A stretch of DNA of 35,214 bases. Origin: an uncultured Solobacterium sp. (GTDB taxonomy: Bacteria; Bacillota_I; Bacilli_A; Erysipelotrichales; Erysipelotrichaceae). The stretch is from assembly GCA_938039295.1 (NCBI GenBank), contig CALHUY010000020.1, positions 1-35,214 of the forward strand, written 5' to 3'. The position numbers and the translations under genes are program-made. The notes beneath the pieces were generated by a model. It did no database searches. It saw only the letters and a program-made list of their open reading frames with translations, and was not told the DNA's origin. Shown piece by piece: positions 22,879 through 31,105 of the stretch (within the stretch, counting starts at the first letter, position 1; each line of letters begins with the position of its first letter).

Positions 22879-23421
22879 TTATAGCAAAGATTGTATGCAT
22901 GTTTCTACTGAATGCATGTCTTCAGTTGGCTCAAAACGTCTGACAACATTGCCATTACGATCAATAACAAACTTTGTAAAGTTCCACTTAATATCAGGAT
23001 TTGACTTATAGTTTGAATCTTTTAGTTTGCACATTGCACGCATGCCCAGCGCCTTTACACCATTACCAAACCCTGTAAATCCCTGTTTTTTCTTTAAGAA
23101 TGTAAATAATGGTAATGCATGTTCACCATTTACATCACTCTTTTTAAATTGATCAAACTGTGTATTGTACTTCAATGTACAGAACTCATGTACCTCTTCA
23201 TCAGTACCAGGTGTTTGGTTTGCGAATTGATTACATGGAACATCAATAATCTCCAGTCCCTGCTCATGGTACTTCTCATACATATCTTCTAGGTCTTTGT
23301 ACTGTGGTGTAAATCCACAACCCGTTGCAGTATTTACAACTATAACTACCTTGCCTTCATAGTTACGCATCGATACTTCATTACCAGTTCTATCTATTAA
23401 AGAATAATCGTAAAATGTCAT
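22879..23421 (-). CDS. Glutathione peroxidase-family thiol peroxidase (Cys type)
   Basis: 180 aa from the ATG at 23421 (RBS AGGAGAAGAG). It reduces peroxides; bacterial Cys-type members generally use thioredoxin. Peroxidatic Cys in NTATGCGFTPQYKDLE; Gln in CNQFANQTPGTDEE; Trp and Asn in IKWNFTKFVIDRNG complete the catalytic tetrad. A cysteine in EFCTLKYNTQF is in the place of the resolving Cys of thioredoxin-dependent enzymes. The peroxidatic codon encodes Cys, not UGA, so it is not a selenoprotein. The promoter overlaps an AT-rich palindrome. Confidence 0.95.
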   Translation of the reverse strand: MTFYDYSLIDRTGNEVSMRNYEGKVVIVVNTATGCGFTPQYKDLEDMYEKYHEQGLEIIDVPCNQFANQTPGTDEEVHEFCTLKYNTQFDQFKKSDVNGEHALPLFTFLKKKQGFTGFGNGVKALGMRAMCKLKDSNYKSNPDIKWNFTKFVIDRNGNVVRRFEPTEDMHSVETCIQSLL

Positions 23422-23450
23422 ATCTCTTCTCCTATATTTATTACAATTGT

Positions 23451-23478
23451 ATTTTATAAAATATTTATAATTTGTCAA
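23451..23478 (-). promoter_or_regulatory. Promoter of the glutathione peroxidase gene
   Basis: A perfect TTGACA (23473-23478), a 16-bp spacer and TAAAAT (23451-23456) on the minus strand. The spacer and -10 coincide with an AT-rich palindrome at 23454-23470. Confidence 0.6.
23454..23470. promoter_or_regulatory. AT-rich palindrome, possible Fur/PerR-type operator
   Basis: TTATAAA-N3-TTTATAA is a perfect inverted repeat covering the -10 region of a peroxidase gene. The half-sites resemble a PerR box (TTATAAT-N-ATTATAA), but the spacer is 3 rather than 1, and AT-rich palindromes arise easily by chance. Confidence 0.3.
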
Positions 23479-23503
23479 TTGGAGATATTTTCATATCTCC
23501 AAT
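23478..23503. repeat. Perfect hairpin after pepF
   Basis: ATTGGAGATA and TATCTCCAAT form a 10-bp perfect stem with a 6-nt loop, 5 bp past the pepF stop. No T-tract follows on the minus strand, so it is not a canonical terminator; it may be an RNA 3'-end stabiliser or a weak terminator. Confidence 0.5.
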
Positions 23504-23507
23504 GTAA

Positions 23508-25313
23508 TTACTTCTGTTGTAATTTAGCGAATGTTTCTTCCGCATCATCCAGAATCTTAGCGAACTTCTCAAGTGCGATATCGATTGGTTCAGGTGTTGT
23601 TAAGTCTACTCCTGCATGCTTCAATTCATCAATTGGATATGCAGAGCTACCCATAGATAAGAATTCAAGATACTTTTGAACTCTCTCTTGTCCTCCATGT
23701 AAGATACCTTCTGATAAGGCAACAGCTGTACTGTAACCTGTTGCATAAACATATACATAGAATGGTCTATAGAAATGAGGAATTCTTGCCCATTCATACT
23801 GTACTTCATCATCAATTACTAAATCTTCACCAAAGTATTTCTTTACAAGATTTAGATATAACTGATTTAAGAATTCAGGCGTTAAGGATTCACCACGCTC
23901 TGAAGCAGCGTGCGCTTCCTTTTCAAATTCCGCAAACATTGTCTGACGGTAGATTGTACCCTTGAAACCTTCCATATATTGGTTTAATAGAGCCATACGT
24001 TGTGCAGGATCTGTTTCCTTTTGTAATAACTGTTCAATGAGTAAGTTTTCATTCACGGTTGACGCTACTTCTGCTACGAACATTGTGTAGTTAGCATAGT
24101 GTACTGGTTGCGTATGATTTGTACGATAACTATGCATAGAATGTCCCATTTCATGGGCTAATGTAGATACACTATCTAATGTACCTGTATAGTTGCATAA
24201 GATATATGGGTTAGATGTATATGTACCTGAAGAGTACGCACCACCACGTTTTCCCTTATTTGGATAAACATCTACCCAACGGTTTTCTAAACCATTCTTC
24301 ACAATATTTGTATATTCGCTACCGAGTGGCTTAACAGCCTCTAGTACCATTTCCTTAGCCTCTTCATAGGAATAGTTCTTTGCACTACCCTTTAGAAGAG
24401 GTGCATAAACATCATAATAATGTAACTCATCAAGTCCTAACATCTTCTTACGAAGATTAACGTAACGGTACATTGTTGGTAAGTGCTTATGTACTGTCTC
24501 AACCAAGTTATCGTATACACTAACTGGAATATTATCTGAGAACATCGCAGCTTGACGTGATGATTCATAGTGTCTTACCTTAGCATCAATTGAAGCAGCC
24601 TTTACCGTTGTACTATAAGTAGATGCGAATGTATTGATATGTTGCTTGTAGCCCTTGTATAACGATTTAAAAGAATTCTTACGAAGTTCTCGATCATCGC
24701 TACCTTGTAAAAGAATATAACTAGAGCCATTTACTTCATGACTGTTACCTTCTTCATCCTTGACTGCATCAAATACCATATCCGCATCCATTAACGCTTC
24801 ACTTGTTCTTCCTGGTGCAGAGAATACTTCACCAAAGGCTGATAATAACTTCTCTTCCGCAGCCGTTAATGTATGCGCCTTGTTTCTTACAAGATTCTCT
24901 AGCATAAACGCAAAGTCCTTCAAAGATGGATCTGCGATTAGTCCCTTTAAAACTTCTTCATCATTGCTAAGAATTTCTGGTTGTGCAAAGGAAGTAGCAC
25001 TCACTGCTTCAACATACTTACCATATGCTTTAGAATACATACCCTGTGCATCAGTCGCTCTTGTGTCTTCGCTATGACGTAACATTGCATATGTAAACAC
25101 ATTGTTTAACGCCTTATCTAATTCATCTGAAACCGTAAAATACGCAAGTAAATTTTCCGCATTATTTAGCTTTCCTTGGAAAGATGCAGCTTCAGAAATG
25201 AATGCATCTAGTTTAGAGAAGGCTTCATTCCAAGCTTCATCATTTGCAAATAATGTAGATAAATCCCAAGTATATTGTTGTTCAATTTGATTACGTTCTT
25301 TTAATTCTGTCAT
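23508..25313 (-). CDS. pepF: Oligoendopeptidase F
   Basis: 601 aa, RBS GAGGTGA, typical M3B length. Cytoplasmic zinc metallopeptidase that cleaves oligopeptides of about 7-17 residues. HEXXH zinc site in TLAHEMGHSMHSYRT (about 386-400) with the third ligand Glu downstream in the AEVASTVNE segment. N-terminal WDLSTLFANDEAWNEAF and the C-terminal RIPHFYRPFYVYVYATGY are family signatures. It follows the YjbR/EVE-like gene by 21 bp with no terminator, so the two are likely co-transcribed. Confidence 0.96.
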   Translation of the reverse strand: MTELKERNQIEQQYTWDLSTLFANDEAWNEAFSKLDAFISEAASFQGKLNNAENLLAYFTVSDELDKALNNVFTYAMLRHSEDTRATDAQGMYSKAYGKYVEAVSATSFAQPEILSNDEEVLKGLIADPSLKDFAFMLENLVRNKAHTLTAAEEKLLSAFGEVFSAPGRTSEALMDADMVFDAVKDEEGNSHEVNGSSYILLQGSDDRELRKNSFKSLYKGYKQHINTFASTYSTTVKAASIDAKVRHYESSRQAAMFSDNIPVSVYDNLVETVHKHLPTMYRYVNLRKKMLGLDELHYYDVYAPLLKGSAKNYSYEEAKEMVLEAVKPLGSEYTNIVKNGLENRWVDVYPNKGKRGGAYSSGTYTSNPYILCNYTGTLDSVSTLAHEMGHSMHSYRTNHTQPVHYANYTMFVAEVASTVNENLLIEQLLQKETDPAQRMALLNQYMEGFKGTIYRQTMFAEFEKEAHAASERGESLTPEFLNQLYLNLVKKYFGEDLVIDDEVQYEWARIPHFYRPFYVYVYATGYSTAVALSEGILHGGQERVQKYLEFLSMGSSAYPIDELKHAGVDLTTPEPIDIALEKFAKILDDAEETFAKLQQK

Positions 25314-25334
25314 AATATCACCTCAGTCTTTGTA

Positions 25335-26420
25335 TTATATCATTATTGTTGGATACATTTTACATATTTGATTGATTAATTCTTGCGGCATAGAACGTGC
25401 CCCACGTATATTAGTCAGTCCAAAATCAGAAATAAACTTCCTCGTTAACTTATGCTCATCAAAAAAATATATCTTTTGCATGCAAATATACATTTCGTTA
25501 TCGCTCTGTTTGTCTAAGTCATCATGAAAGACAACATCTCTTTCTACCACTTTACAAAGATAGCGAAGTTCTCCAAATGGCATACCATAATAAATAAATA
25601 TATAATCGTTTATTTGATAATTGAGTTTCTGTTTCCAATACATCAAATCACTTTGTGCAAACCCCGCATCAATATCATATACAGTAGGATTAGCAGGTAT
25701 TACCCAATAGTGATTACGTATTAACCTATTCCCTACCAACTCTCTAGCCTTTAATAGCAGTTCTTTGATTGTTGCATCTTTGATTGTGCCATCCAATATT
25801 GCAGTTACCCAGTGTTTCTTATTCATATGATATGCAGGATAGAAACCAGGTAACTGAAGTAAATCTACTACCGTTGATGGTTCTACTTTAATATTGACTG
25901 CATCAATCAATGTCTCATCACATGCTTTATCTAATTTACGCTTCTCAATTGTAAACATAAGCGCATACATCTTGTCACAACCACTCGGTTTGTATGCAGT
26001 AAAATCGTTATCTACAGTACGCTTACTATTTTGAGATTTTGTAAAGGGATGATCAGCAGTGTCATGGAATTGATTTATCATCCATTCATGCATGACATTC
26101 GCTTGATCACTAGAATACATCATCTTCTCAAAACAGTTTCTTGCGATATCTTCTAAACAAGAAAGATATGCAGTTCTAACTTTGGTAGCGAAGTTACCCT
26201 TTTTTCCAACGGTATGAACTGCTACATATTCTTCATCTGTAAACTCATCCATAACCTTTCCAGAAACAGTGCTATTATCTACTGTAATGAGTGCGTACAT
26301 ACCAGTATCTTCTAATTTTGTCTGATAATAATAAATACCACTTTGTTCTATAAATCCGTATTCAACTAATCGTTGTATATTTGGTCGTAGACGACGAAAC
26401 AAATCATTTTCTAGGCTCAT
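25335..26420 (-). CDS. MmcQ/YjbR-family protein with C-terminal EVE/PUA-like domain
   Basis: 361 aa from the ATG near 26420 (GTGGAG RBS); a longer frame to 26522 begins with TTG and has no family support. Three parts: residues 1-100, an N-terminal domain often attached to YjbR proteins (YVAVHTVGKKGNFATKVR, CLEDIARNCFE); residues about 150-232, YjbR/MmcQ DNA-binding-like fold (MYALMFTIEKRKLDKACDE, GFYPAYHMNKKHWVTAILDG); residues about 237-355, a PUA-superfamily EVE-like module (HYWVIPANPTVYDIDAGF, INDYIFIYYGMPFGELRYLCKVV). EVE-like domains are associated with modified bases in DNA or RNA. Role unknown; it may read modified nucleic acid. Upstream of pepF, divergent from a DUF1846 gene. Confidence 0.8.
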   Translation of the reverse strand: MSLENDLFRRLRPNIQRLVEYGFIEQSGIYYYQTKLEDTGMYALITVDNSTVSGKVMDEFTDEEYVAVHTVGKKGNFATKVRTAYLSCLEDIARNCFEKMMYSSDQANVMHEWMINQFHDTADHPFTKSQNSKRTVDNDFTAYKPSGCDKMYALMFTIEKRKLDKACDETLIDAVNIKVEPSTVVDLLQLPGFYPAYHMNKKHWVTAILDGTIKDATIKELLLKARELVGNRLIRNHYWVIPANPTVYDIDAGFAQSDLMYWKQKLNYQINDYIFIYYGMPFGELRYLCKVVERDVVFHDDLDKQSDNEMYICMQKIYFFDEHKLTRKFISDFGLTNIRGARSMPQELINQICKMYPTIMI

Positions 26421-26436
26421 ATTTTTCTCCACTACC

Positions 26437-26465
26437 AGTATAACAATTTCAAAATTTATCCGCAA
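26437..26465 (-). promoter_or_regulatory. Promoter of the YjbR/EVE-pepF operon
   Basis: TTGCGG, 17-bp spacer, TATACT on the minus strand, ending about 16 nt before the ATG (position accurate to about 1 bp). Confidence 0.5.
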
Positions 26466-26480
26466 AAGACATCGCAAATT

Positions 26481-26489
26481 TGATATACT
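26481..26489 (+). promoter_or_regulatory. Extended -10 promoter of the DUF1846 gene
   Basis: TGATATACT lies 21 nt before the ATG; no convincing -35. The resulting leader would be about 15 nt and just contain the GGAGG. Confidence 0.45.
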
Positions 26490-26510
26490 CTTCGTTGGAG
26501 GTAGTTGGCT

Positions 26511-27998
26511 ATGAAAAGACAAGCTTTTGATTCAGAATTATATTTAAATCTACAACGCGATAAAATTTTAAACCGTATCAATCAATTCAGCGGTAAATTA
26601 TACATGGAATTTGGCGGTAAGATGTTTGAAGATTATCACGCTGCTCGTGTCTTACCTGGTTATGATCCTAATAACAAGGTAAAACTTCTTACAGAATTAC
26701 GTGACCAAGTAGAAATCTTGATCTGTATCAATGCCAATAACATTGAACACTCCAAAGCCCGCGGTGACTCTGGTGTTTCTTATGACCAAGAGGTTTTCCG
26801 TCTATTAGATGCATTCCGCGATTTAGAAATTTTTGTTGGTTCTGTCGTTATTACACAATATGAAAACCAACCTGCAGCTGATAACTTTCGTCATCAACTT
26901 AGTAAAAATGGGATCACTTCTTATATCCATTATCCTATACCGGGATATCCTACTGATATTGATTATATTGTTTCTCCAGAAGGTCTTGGAAGAAATGAAT
27001 ATGTTAAGACATCTCGCAATTTAATTGTCGTTACTGCTCCAGGTCCTGGCTCTGGAAAACTCGCAACTTGTATCTCACAACTCTATCACGACCAACTTCA
27101 TGGTATTAAGTCTGGTTATGCAAAGTTTGAAACCTTCCCAGTATGGAATCTTCCTCTACATCATCCAGTAAATCTTGCATATGAAGCAGCGACTGCTGAT
27201 CTAAATGATGTCAATATGATCGACCCATTCCACTTGGAGGCATATAACCAAACAGCTGTAAACTATAACCGTGATATTGAAGTATTCCCTGTATTAAATC
27301 GTACAATTGAACGTATTCTTACAAAATCCCCATACGCTTCCCCTACAGACATGGGTGTAAACATGGTAGGTTTTTGTATCACAGATATGGACGCGGCAAT
27401 TTCTGCAGCGAAGGAAGAAATCATTCGACGTTACTATCAAGCACTCGTTGATTTTAAAGAAGAAAAGATTCCTTCATCCGCAGTTAAGAAGATTGAGCTA
27501 TTAATGAATGATTGTGCCATTACCCCATCCGATCGAAAGGTAGCTATTATCGCTAGAGAAAAAGCAGAAAAGACAGGTGCACCTGCCCTTGCATTAGAAT
27601 TACCAAACGGCGAAATTGTAACCGGTAAGACTTCATCACTTTTTGGACCATCTGCCGCAGTGATTATCAATGCGATAAAGAATCTCAGTGGTATATCAAA
27701 ACCTACACATTTGATTGAGCCTGAATACGTTAAACCGATTCAAAATCTTAAAATCAATCACTTAGGTAACCATAACCCACGTTTGCATTCAGATGAATTG
27801 TTGATTGCACTTGCGATTACCGCAATGACAAACAAGGATGCAGATCTTGCAATGAAACAACTCGGTAACCTAAAAGGCAGTGAAGCTCACTCTACTGTTA
27901 TCTTACCTGAAGAAGATAAGAATGTTTTACGTAAACTAGGTATCAATGTCACATTTGACCCAGTTCACCAACACAAAAAGTTATATCACAAAAAATAG
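26511..27998 (+). CDS. DUF1846 (UPF0371) family protein
   Basis: 495 aa from the ATG at 26511 (RBS TTGGAGG); a TTG two codons earlier is unlikely. The match to DUF1846 is over the full length: FDSELYLNLQRDKILNRI at the start, GKMFEDYHAARVLPGYDPNNKVKLL, ARGDSGVSYDQEVFRLLD and HYPIPGYPTDIDYIVSPEGLG. A P-loop-like TAPGPGSGKLATC occupies about 175-187. Members are widespread cytoplasmic proteins in Bacillota with no firmly assigned reaction; nucleotide or phosphate binding is suggested by the glycine-rich loop. Monocistronic, with its own terminator. Confidence 0.93.
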   Translation: MKRQAFDSELYLNLQRDKILNRINQFSGKLYMEFGGKMFEDYHAARVLPGYDPNNKVKLLTELRDQVEILICINANNIEHSKARGDSGVSYDQEVFRLLDAFRDLEIFVGSVVITQYENQPAADNFRHQLSKNGITSYIHYPIPGYPTDIDYIVSPEGLGRNEYVKTSRNLIVVTAPGPGSGKLATCISQLYHDQLHGIKSGYAKFETFPVWNLPLHHPVNLAYEAATADLNDVNMIDPFHLEAYNQTAVNYNRDIEVFPVLNRTIERILTKSPYASPTDMGVNMVGFCITDMDAAISAAKEEIIRRYYQALVDFKEEKIPSSAVKKIELLMNDCAITPSDRKVAIIAREKAEKTGAPALALELPNGEIVTGKTSSLFGPSAAVIINAIKNLSGISKPTHLIEPEYVKPIQNLKINHLGNHNPRLHSDELLIALAITAMTNKDADLAMKQLGNLKGSEAHSTVILPEEDKNVLRKLGINVTFDPVHQHKKLYHKK

Positions 27999-28008
27999 TA
28001 AACCAGAC

Positions 28009-28034
28009 AAAACAAGAGTTTCGGCTCTTGTTTT
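28009..28034 (+). terminator. Terminator of the DUF1846 gene
   Basis: AAAACAAGAG (28009-28018) and CTCTTGTTTT (28025-28034) form a perfect 10-bp stem with a 6-nt loop. Confidence 0.85.
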
Positions 28035-28055
28035 CATTTATGAAAATGCTATGAT
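28028..28055 (+). promoter_or_regulatory. Possible promoter of the CmpB-like gene
   Basis: TTGTTT (28028-28033) and TATGAT (28050-28055), 16-bp spacer. The -35 would sit in the second arm of the preceding terminator. Confidence 0.4.
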
Positions 28056-28075
28056 TTTTGAGGAACGGAGTTTAT

Positions 28076-28972
28076 ATGACTACTTATCAAATTTTATATT
28101 ACTTTGCAATCTATGCCTTTCTAGGCTGGATATTAGAAGTCGCCTTTCATGGCGCAATCGTCGGGAAAGTTATCAACCGTGGATTCTTAAATGGACCTTT
28201 CTGTCCTATCTACGGTGTTGGTATGATTGCGATGATATATTTATTAACCACTATTACACATAGTGACATACAACATATTCACTTTCTCATTATCTTTAAT
28301 GTCGGAAGTATTGTCTGTACGTTAATCGAATACTTTGGCGGTTGGATTTTAGATCAAATGTTCCATGCGCGTTGGTGGGATTATCGAGATATGCCATTTA
28401 ATATTAATGGTTACGTATGTTTGATATTCTCTCTTGCATGGGGAATTGGTTGTGTTGTTGCGATTGGCTTTATACATCCAATGATTATTGACTTTGTCAA
28501 TTGGATTCCAAAACAAATTGGATGGTGGATTTTAACTGCTACATATTTTGGCCTAGCAATTGACTTGGTAATATCCGTTTCAGTCATGATTGGCCTAAAT
28601 AAAAAGCTCGCACAGATTGATACACTCCAGAAAAAACTCCGTATCGTCAGCGATGAATTAACTGAACGTATTGGTGGTGGTGCTATGGAAACCGCACTTA
28701 AAGTGAGCGAAGCAGGTATTCAAGCTAGAATTGCTGGTGCAGAACTCAAAGAGAATATCGTAAATGTCAAAGATACCGCAGTCCAATTTAAGGATGATCA
28801 AATTGCAGAATTACAACAAAAGATTAGTAATCTAAAAGAAACTCTTACTTCAGATAAATTTAATCTAACAAAACGTTTGATTGATGCCTTCCCTAAACTT
28901 GATTCTCATTCCTATCATGATACTTTGGAAGATATCAAGCGTATTATTACATCTCGAACAAAGCGAAAGTAG
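28076..28972 (+). CDS. Putative ABC-transporter type IV (CmpB-like) membrane protein with helical tail
   Basis: 298 aa from the ATG at 28076 (GGAG 5 nt upstream); the TTG at 28058 is a weaker choice. Residues 1-175 carry about five membrane segments and the conserved blocks of this family: FAIYAFLGWILEVAFH, RGFLNGPFCPIYGVG and WWDYRDMPFNINGYVCLIFSLAWG. Despite the family name, no ATPase or binding protein is nearby and transport has not been shown for such stand-alone members. Residues about 176-298 form a soluble charged helical tail with coiled-coil-like heptads (LAQIDTLQKKLRIVSDEL, AELQQKISNLKETL), presumably cytoplasmic and longer than the core family needs. Function unknown. Confidence 0.85.
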   Translation: MTTYQILYYFAIYAFLGWILEVAFHGAIVGKVINRGFLNGPFCPIYGVGMIAMIYLLTTITHSDIQHIHFLIIFNVGSIVCTLIEYFGGWILDQMFHARWWDYRDMPFNINGYVCLIFSLAWGIGCVVAIGFIHPMIIDFVNWIPKQIGWWILTATYFGLAIDLVISVSVMIGLNKKLAQIDTLQKKLRIVSDELTERIGGGAMETALKVSEAGIQARIAGAELKENIVNVKDTAVQFKDDQIAELQQKISNLKETLTSDKFNLTKRLIDAFPKLDSHSYHDTLEDIKRIITSRTKRK

Positions 28973-28991
28973 TCATAAGGACTACTTTTTT
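28966..28991 (+). terminator. Terminator of the CmpB-like gene
   Basis: AAAGTAGTC (28966-28974) and GACTACTTT (28980-28988) form a 9-bp stem with a 5-nt loop and a run of Ts. The stop codon TAG lies within the first arm. Confidence 0.85.
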
Positions 28992-28999
28992 CATGCATG

Positions 29000-29026
29000 A
29001 AAAAAGGAACCTTGTAAAAAGTTCCT
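29000..29026 (-). terminator. Terminator of the MATE gene
   Basis: The arms AGGAACTT and AGGTTCCT (minus strand) pair over 8 bp with one G-U; T-tract at 29000-29005. It overlaps the stop codon region of the MATE gene and faces the convergent terminator at 28966-28991. Confidence 0.75.
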
Positions 29027-30392
29027 AATCAACTACTGTAATATTTCTTCTTTGAAGACTGCGTTTTAGCCAACTGCCTTGGAAGTAATAAATAATAAAT
29101 ATAGTACTTGTTACAACCCAAGTAATTGGGTAAATACGCAAGGATTCAAAGACACTAGATGATGGTACAAATAGTATATACACAATACGTAGTACACCTA
29201 TACCCATCATAGTAATAATCATTGGATAAATAACATCGCCACAAGCACGTGTAGCAGCGACATAAACCTCTAGGAATACAAAGACTGGCCAGAATACACA
29301 TAATTGACGAATCATCTGTACACAGATATCAATTACTTCCGTATCTTGTGTAAATAAACTACAGATATAGTCCCCATGGAAGTACAGGAGTGCTGTAATC
29401 GTCAACGAACCAACCGTATAGATGCCTATTGCATTCCATACCCCCTGTTTCATACGCTTGATCTTACCCGCTCCAAAGTTTTGCCCAATAAATGTTAGTG
29501 TTGCAGTACCAAGCGCTCCAGAGTAATTCCAGAATAGCGCATCAATTTTACCAAAGGCAGTATAAGCGGCAACAGTATTCGTTCCATAACTATTGACAGT
29601 TGCTTGTACAAAAAGATTTGCGAAACTGTATAACGCACCTTGGATACCATTTGGTAAACCAATCACTAGAATTTGCTTCAAGATATGCATATCACACTTT
29701 AAGTTACGAATATTAAAATAATACGCACTATCTTCCGCTGCTAAGATATACAGCGTTAATATACCACTTACAACCTGTGATACAACAGTCGCAATCGCTA
29801 CACCTGCCACATCCCAGTGGAAGAAAACCACAAACAATACGTCTAATACGATATTGGTAATACACGCCGCTATCAAGAAGTATAGTGGGCGCTTGGAGTC
29901 ACCAACCGCACGTAAGATACCAGCACCAGTATTATAAATCATCGTCGGAATCATACCCAACATATAGATACGCATATACAGTACTGAATAATCCATGATA
30001 TCTGCAGGTACATTCAATGTATTCATCGCCCATGGCGTAAAGACAATGCCAATTATTGTAAAGATTGCACCGATAAATACACTAGAACTCATCGCCGTCT
30101 GTACAGCCTTCTTTACAGAAGAATAATCATTACTACCATACGCTTGCGCAATAACAACTGTCGCACCACTCGATAAGCCTACAATTAAATTGACAAGTAA
30201 TCCTATTACAACACCAGTAGAGCCACCTACTGCCGCTAAAGCTTCCTTACCAACATAGTTGCCTACAACCATCGCATCCGCTGTGTTATATAGCTGTTGA
30301 AAGATAGAACCAAACATAATCGGGACAAAGAACAGTAAAATTTCTTTCCAAATAATTCCATTTAACATGTCAGTTTGTCTTTGTTTAAACAT
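29025..30392 (-). CDS. MATE-family multidrug/metabolite exporter
   Basis: 455 aa from the ATG at 30392 (AAAGGAG upstream), a normal MATE length with about 12 membrane segments in two MatE repeats. MATE proteins exchange Na+ or H+ for cationic compounds or metabolites. Signatures: WKEILLFFVPIMFGSIFQQLYNTADAMVVGNYVGKEALAAVGG in helix 1-2 (split here only by description) and the matching second-half VIGLPNGIQGALYSFANLFVQATVNSYG. The longer frame to 30464 is rejected because it reads through the promoter. Substrate cannot be predicted. Confidence 0.93.
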   Translation of the reverse strand: MFKQRQTDMLNGIIWKEILLFFVPIMFGSIFQQLYNTADAMVVGNYVGKEALAAVGGSTGVVIGLLVNLIVGLSSGATVVIAQAYGSNDYSSVKKAVQTAMSSSVFIGAIFTIIGIVFTPWAMNTLNVPADIMDYSVLYMRIYMLGMIPTMIYNTGAGILRAVGDSKRPLYFLIAACITNIVLDVLFVVFFHWDVAGVAIATVVSQVVSGILTLYILAAEDSAYYFNIRNLKCDMHILKQILVIGLPNGIQGALYSFANLFVQATVNSYGTNTVAAYTAFGKIDALFWNYSGALGTATLTFIGQNFGAGKIKRMKQGVWNAIGIYTVGSLTITALLYFHGDYICSLFTQDTEVIDICVQMIRQLCVFWPVFVFLEVYVAATRACGDVIYPMIITMMGIGVLRIVYILFVPSSSVFESLRIYPITWVVTSTIFIIYYFQGSWLKRSLQRRNITVVD

Positions 30393-30420
30393 CTCCAGTT
30401 CTCCTTTCGCAATGTAGAAA

Positions 30421-30430
30421 AGTATATCAG
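30421..30430 (-). promoter_or_regulatory. Extended -10 promoter of the MATE gene
   Basis: The minus strand reads CTGATATACT, an extended -10 (TGATATACT), about 28 nt before the ATG and just past the tdk terminator. No clear -35. Confidence 0.45.
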
Positions 30431-30437
30431 AAAATAA

Positions 30438-30471
30438 AGAAAAAGTGATGAAGAAACATCTCATTCATCAC
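30438..30471 (-). terminator. Terminator of tdk
   Basis: GTGATGAA (30445-30452) and TTCATCAC (30464-30471), 11-nt loop, followed on the minus strand by TTTTTCTTT. Confidence 0.7.
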
Positions 30472-30512
30472 AAAAAATTAATATTTGTAACTCAATTGAT
30501 ACCAACATTGTA

Positions 30513-31097
30513 TTATTTCAAGCCTACCGGCTCTTCACCATGTAGTTTTCCTTCCAGAAAATGCTTACGACAGAGCGCAATATAATCATCATTTGCGCCT
30601 AATAATACCTGGGTACCAACACGCACAATTCCATGTTCATTATAGCGTGCATTACACGTTGCTTTCTTACCACACCAACATACTGTCTTAACTTCATGTA
30701 GTTCATCCGCAATCGCAAGTAAACGTTCACTTCCTTCAAATAAATTTAACTGGAAGTCAGAACGTAACCCATAGCATAATACCGGTACTTTTAAATCATC
30801 AACGATATGCGCTAGAAAGTCGATTTGTTCACGTGTTGCAAACTGTATTTCATCTACAATAATTGCATCATATGTACGTAACTCATCTTCATGCATCGCA
30901 CAGATATCAGATAATAGAACACATTCTCTTTCTAATCCAATACGAGACCAAATAACATTCTTTCCATCACGTGTATCGATATTTGTTTTCGCTAAAATAG
31001 TCTTCTGATCCCGCTCACGATAGTTATAATCAGCCATAAGTGCATTCGCTGTCTTTGAGCTTCCCATCGCTCCGTAATAAAAATATAGTTTTGCCAT
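30513..31097 (-). CDS. tdk: Thymidine kinase
   Basis: 194 aa, RBS TAGGAGAGAG. Type II (TK1-like) thymidine kinase of the dTMP salvage pathway. P-loop GAMGSSKT at 9-16, Walker B-like IIVDEIQF with the catalytic Glu, and the zinc site formed by CWCGKKATC and the later CRKHF. It starts 8 bp after the GTPase-NYN gene, so both share a transcript that ends at the terminator at 30438-30471. Confidence 0.97.
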   Translation of the reverse strand: MAKLYFYYGAMGSSKTANALMADYNYRERDQKTILAKTNIDTRDGKNVIWSRIGLERECVLLSDICAMHEDELRTYDAIIVDEIQFATREQIDFLAHIVDDLKVPVLCYGLRSDFQLNLFEGSERLLAIADELHEVKTVCWCGKKATCNARYNEHGIVRVGTQVLLGANDDYIALCRKHFLEGKLHGEEPVGLK

Positions 31098-31105
31098 ACT
31101 CTCTC

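Noticed and set aside
22879..23421. Selenocysteine-type glutathione peroxidase
   Set aside because: The peroxidatic position is a normal Cys codon and no UGA or SECIS-like hairpin follows.
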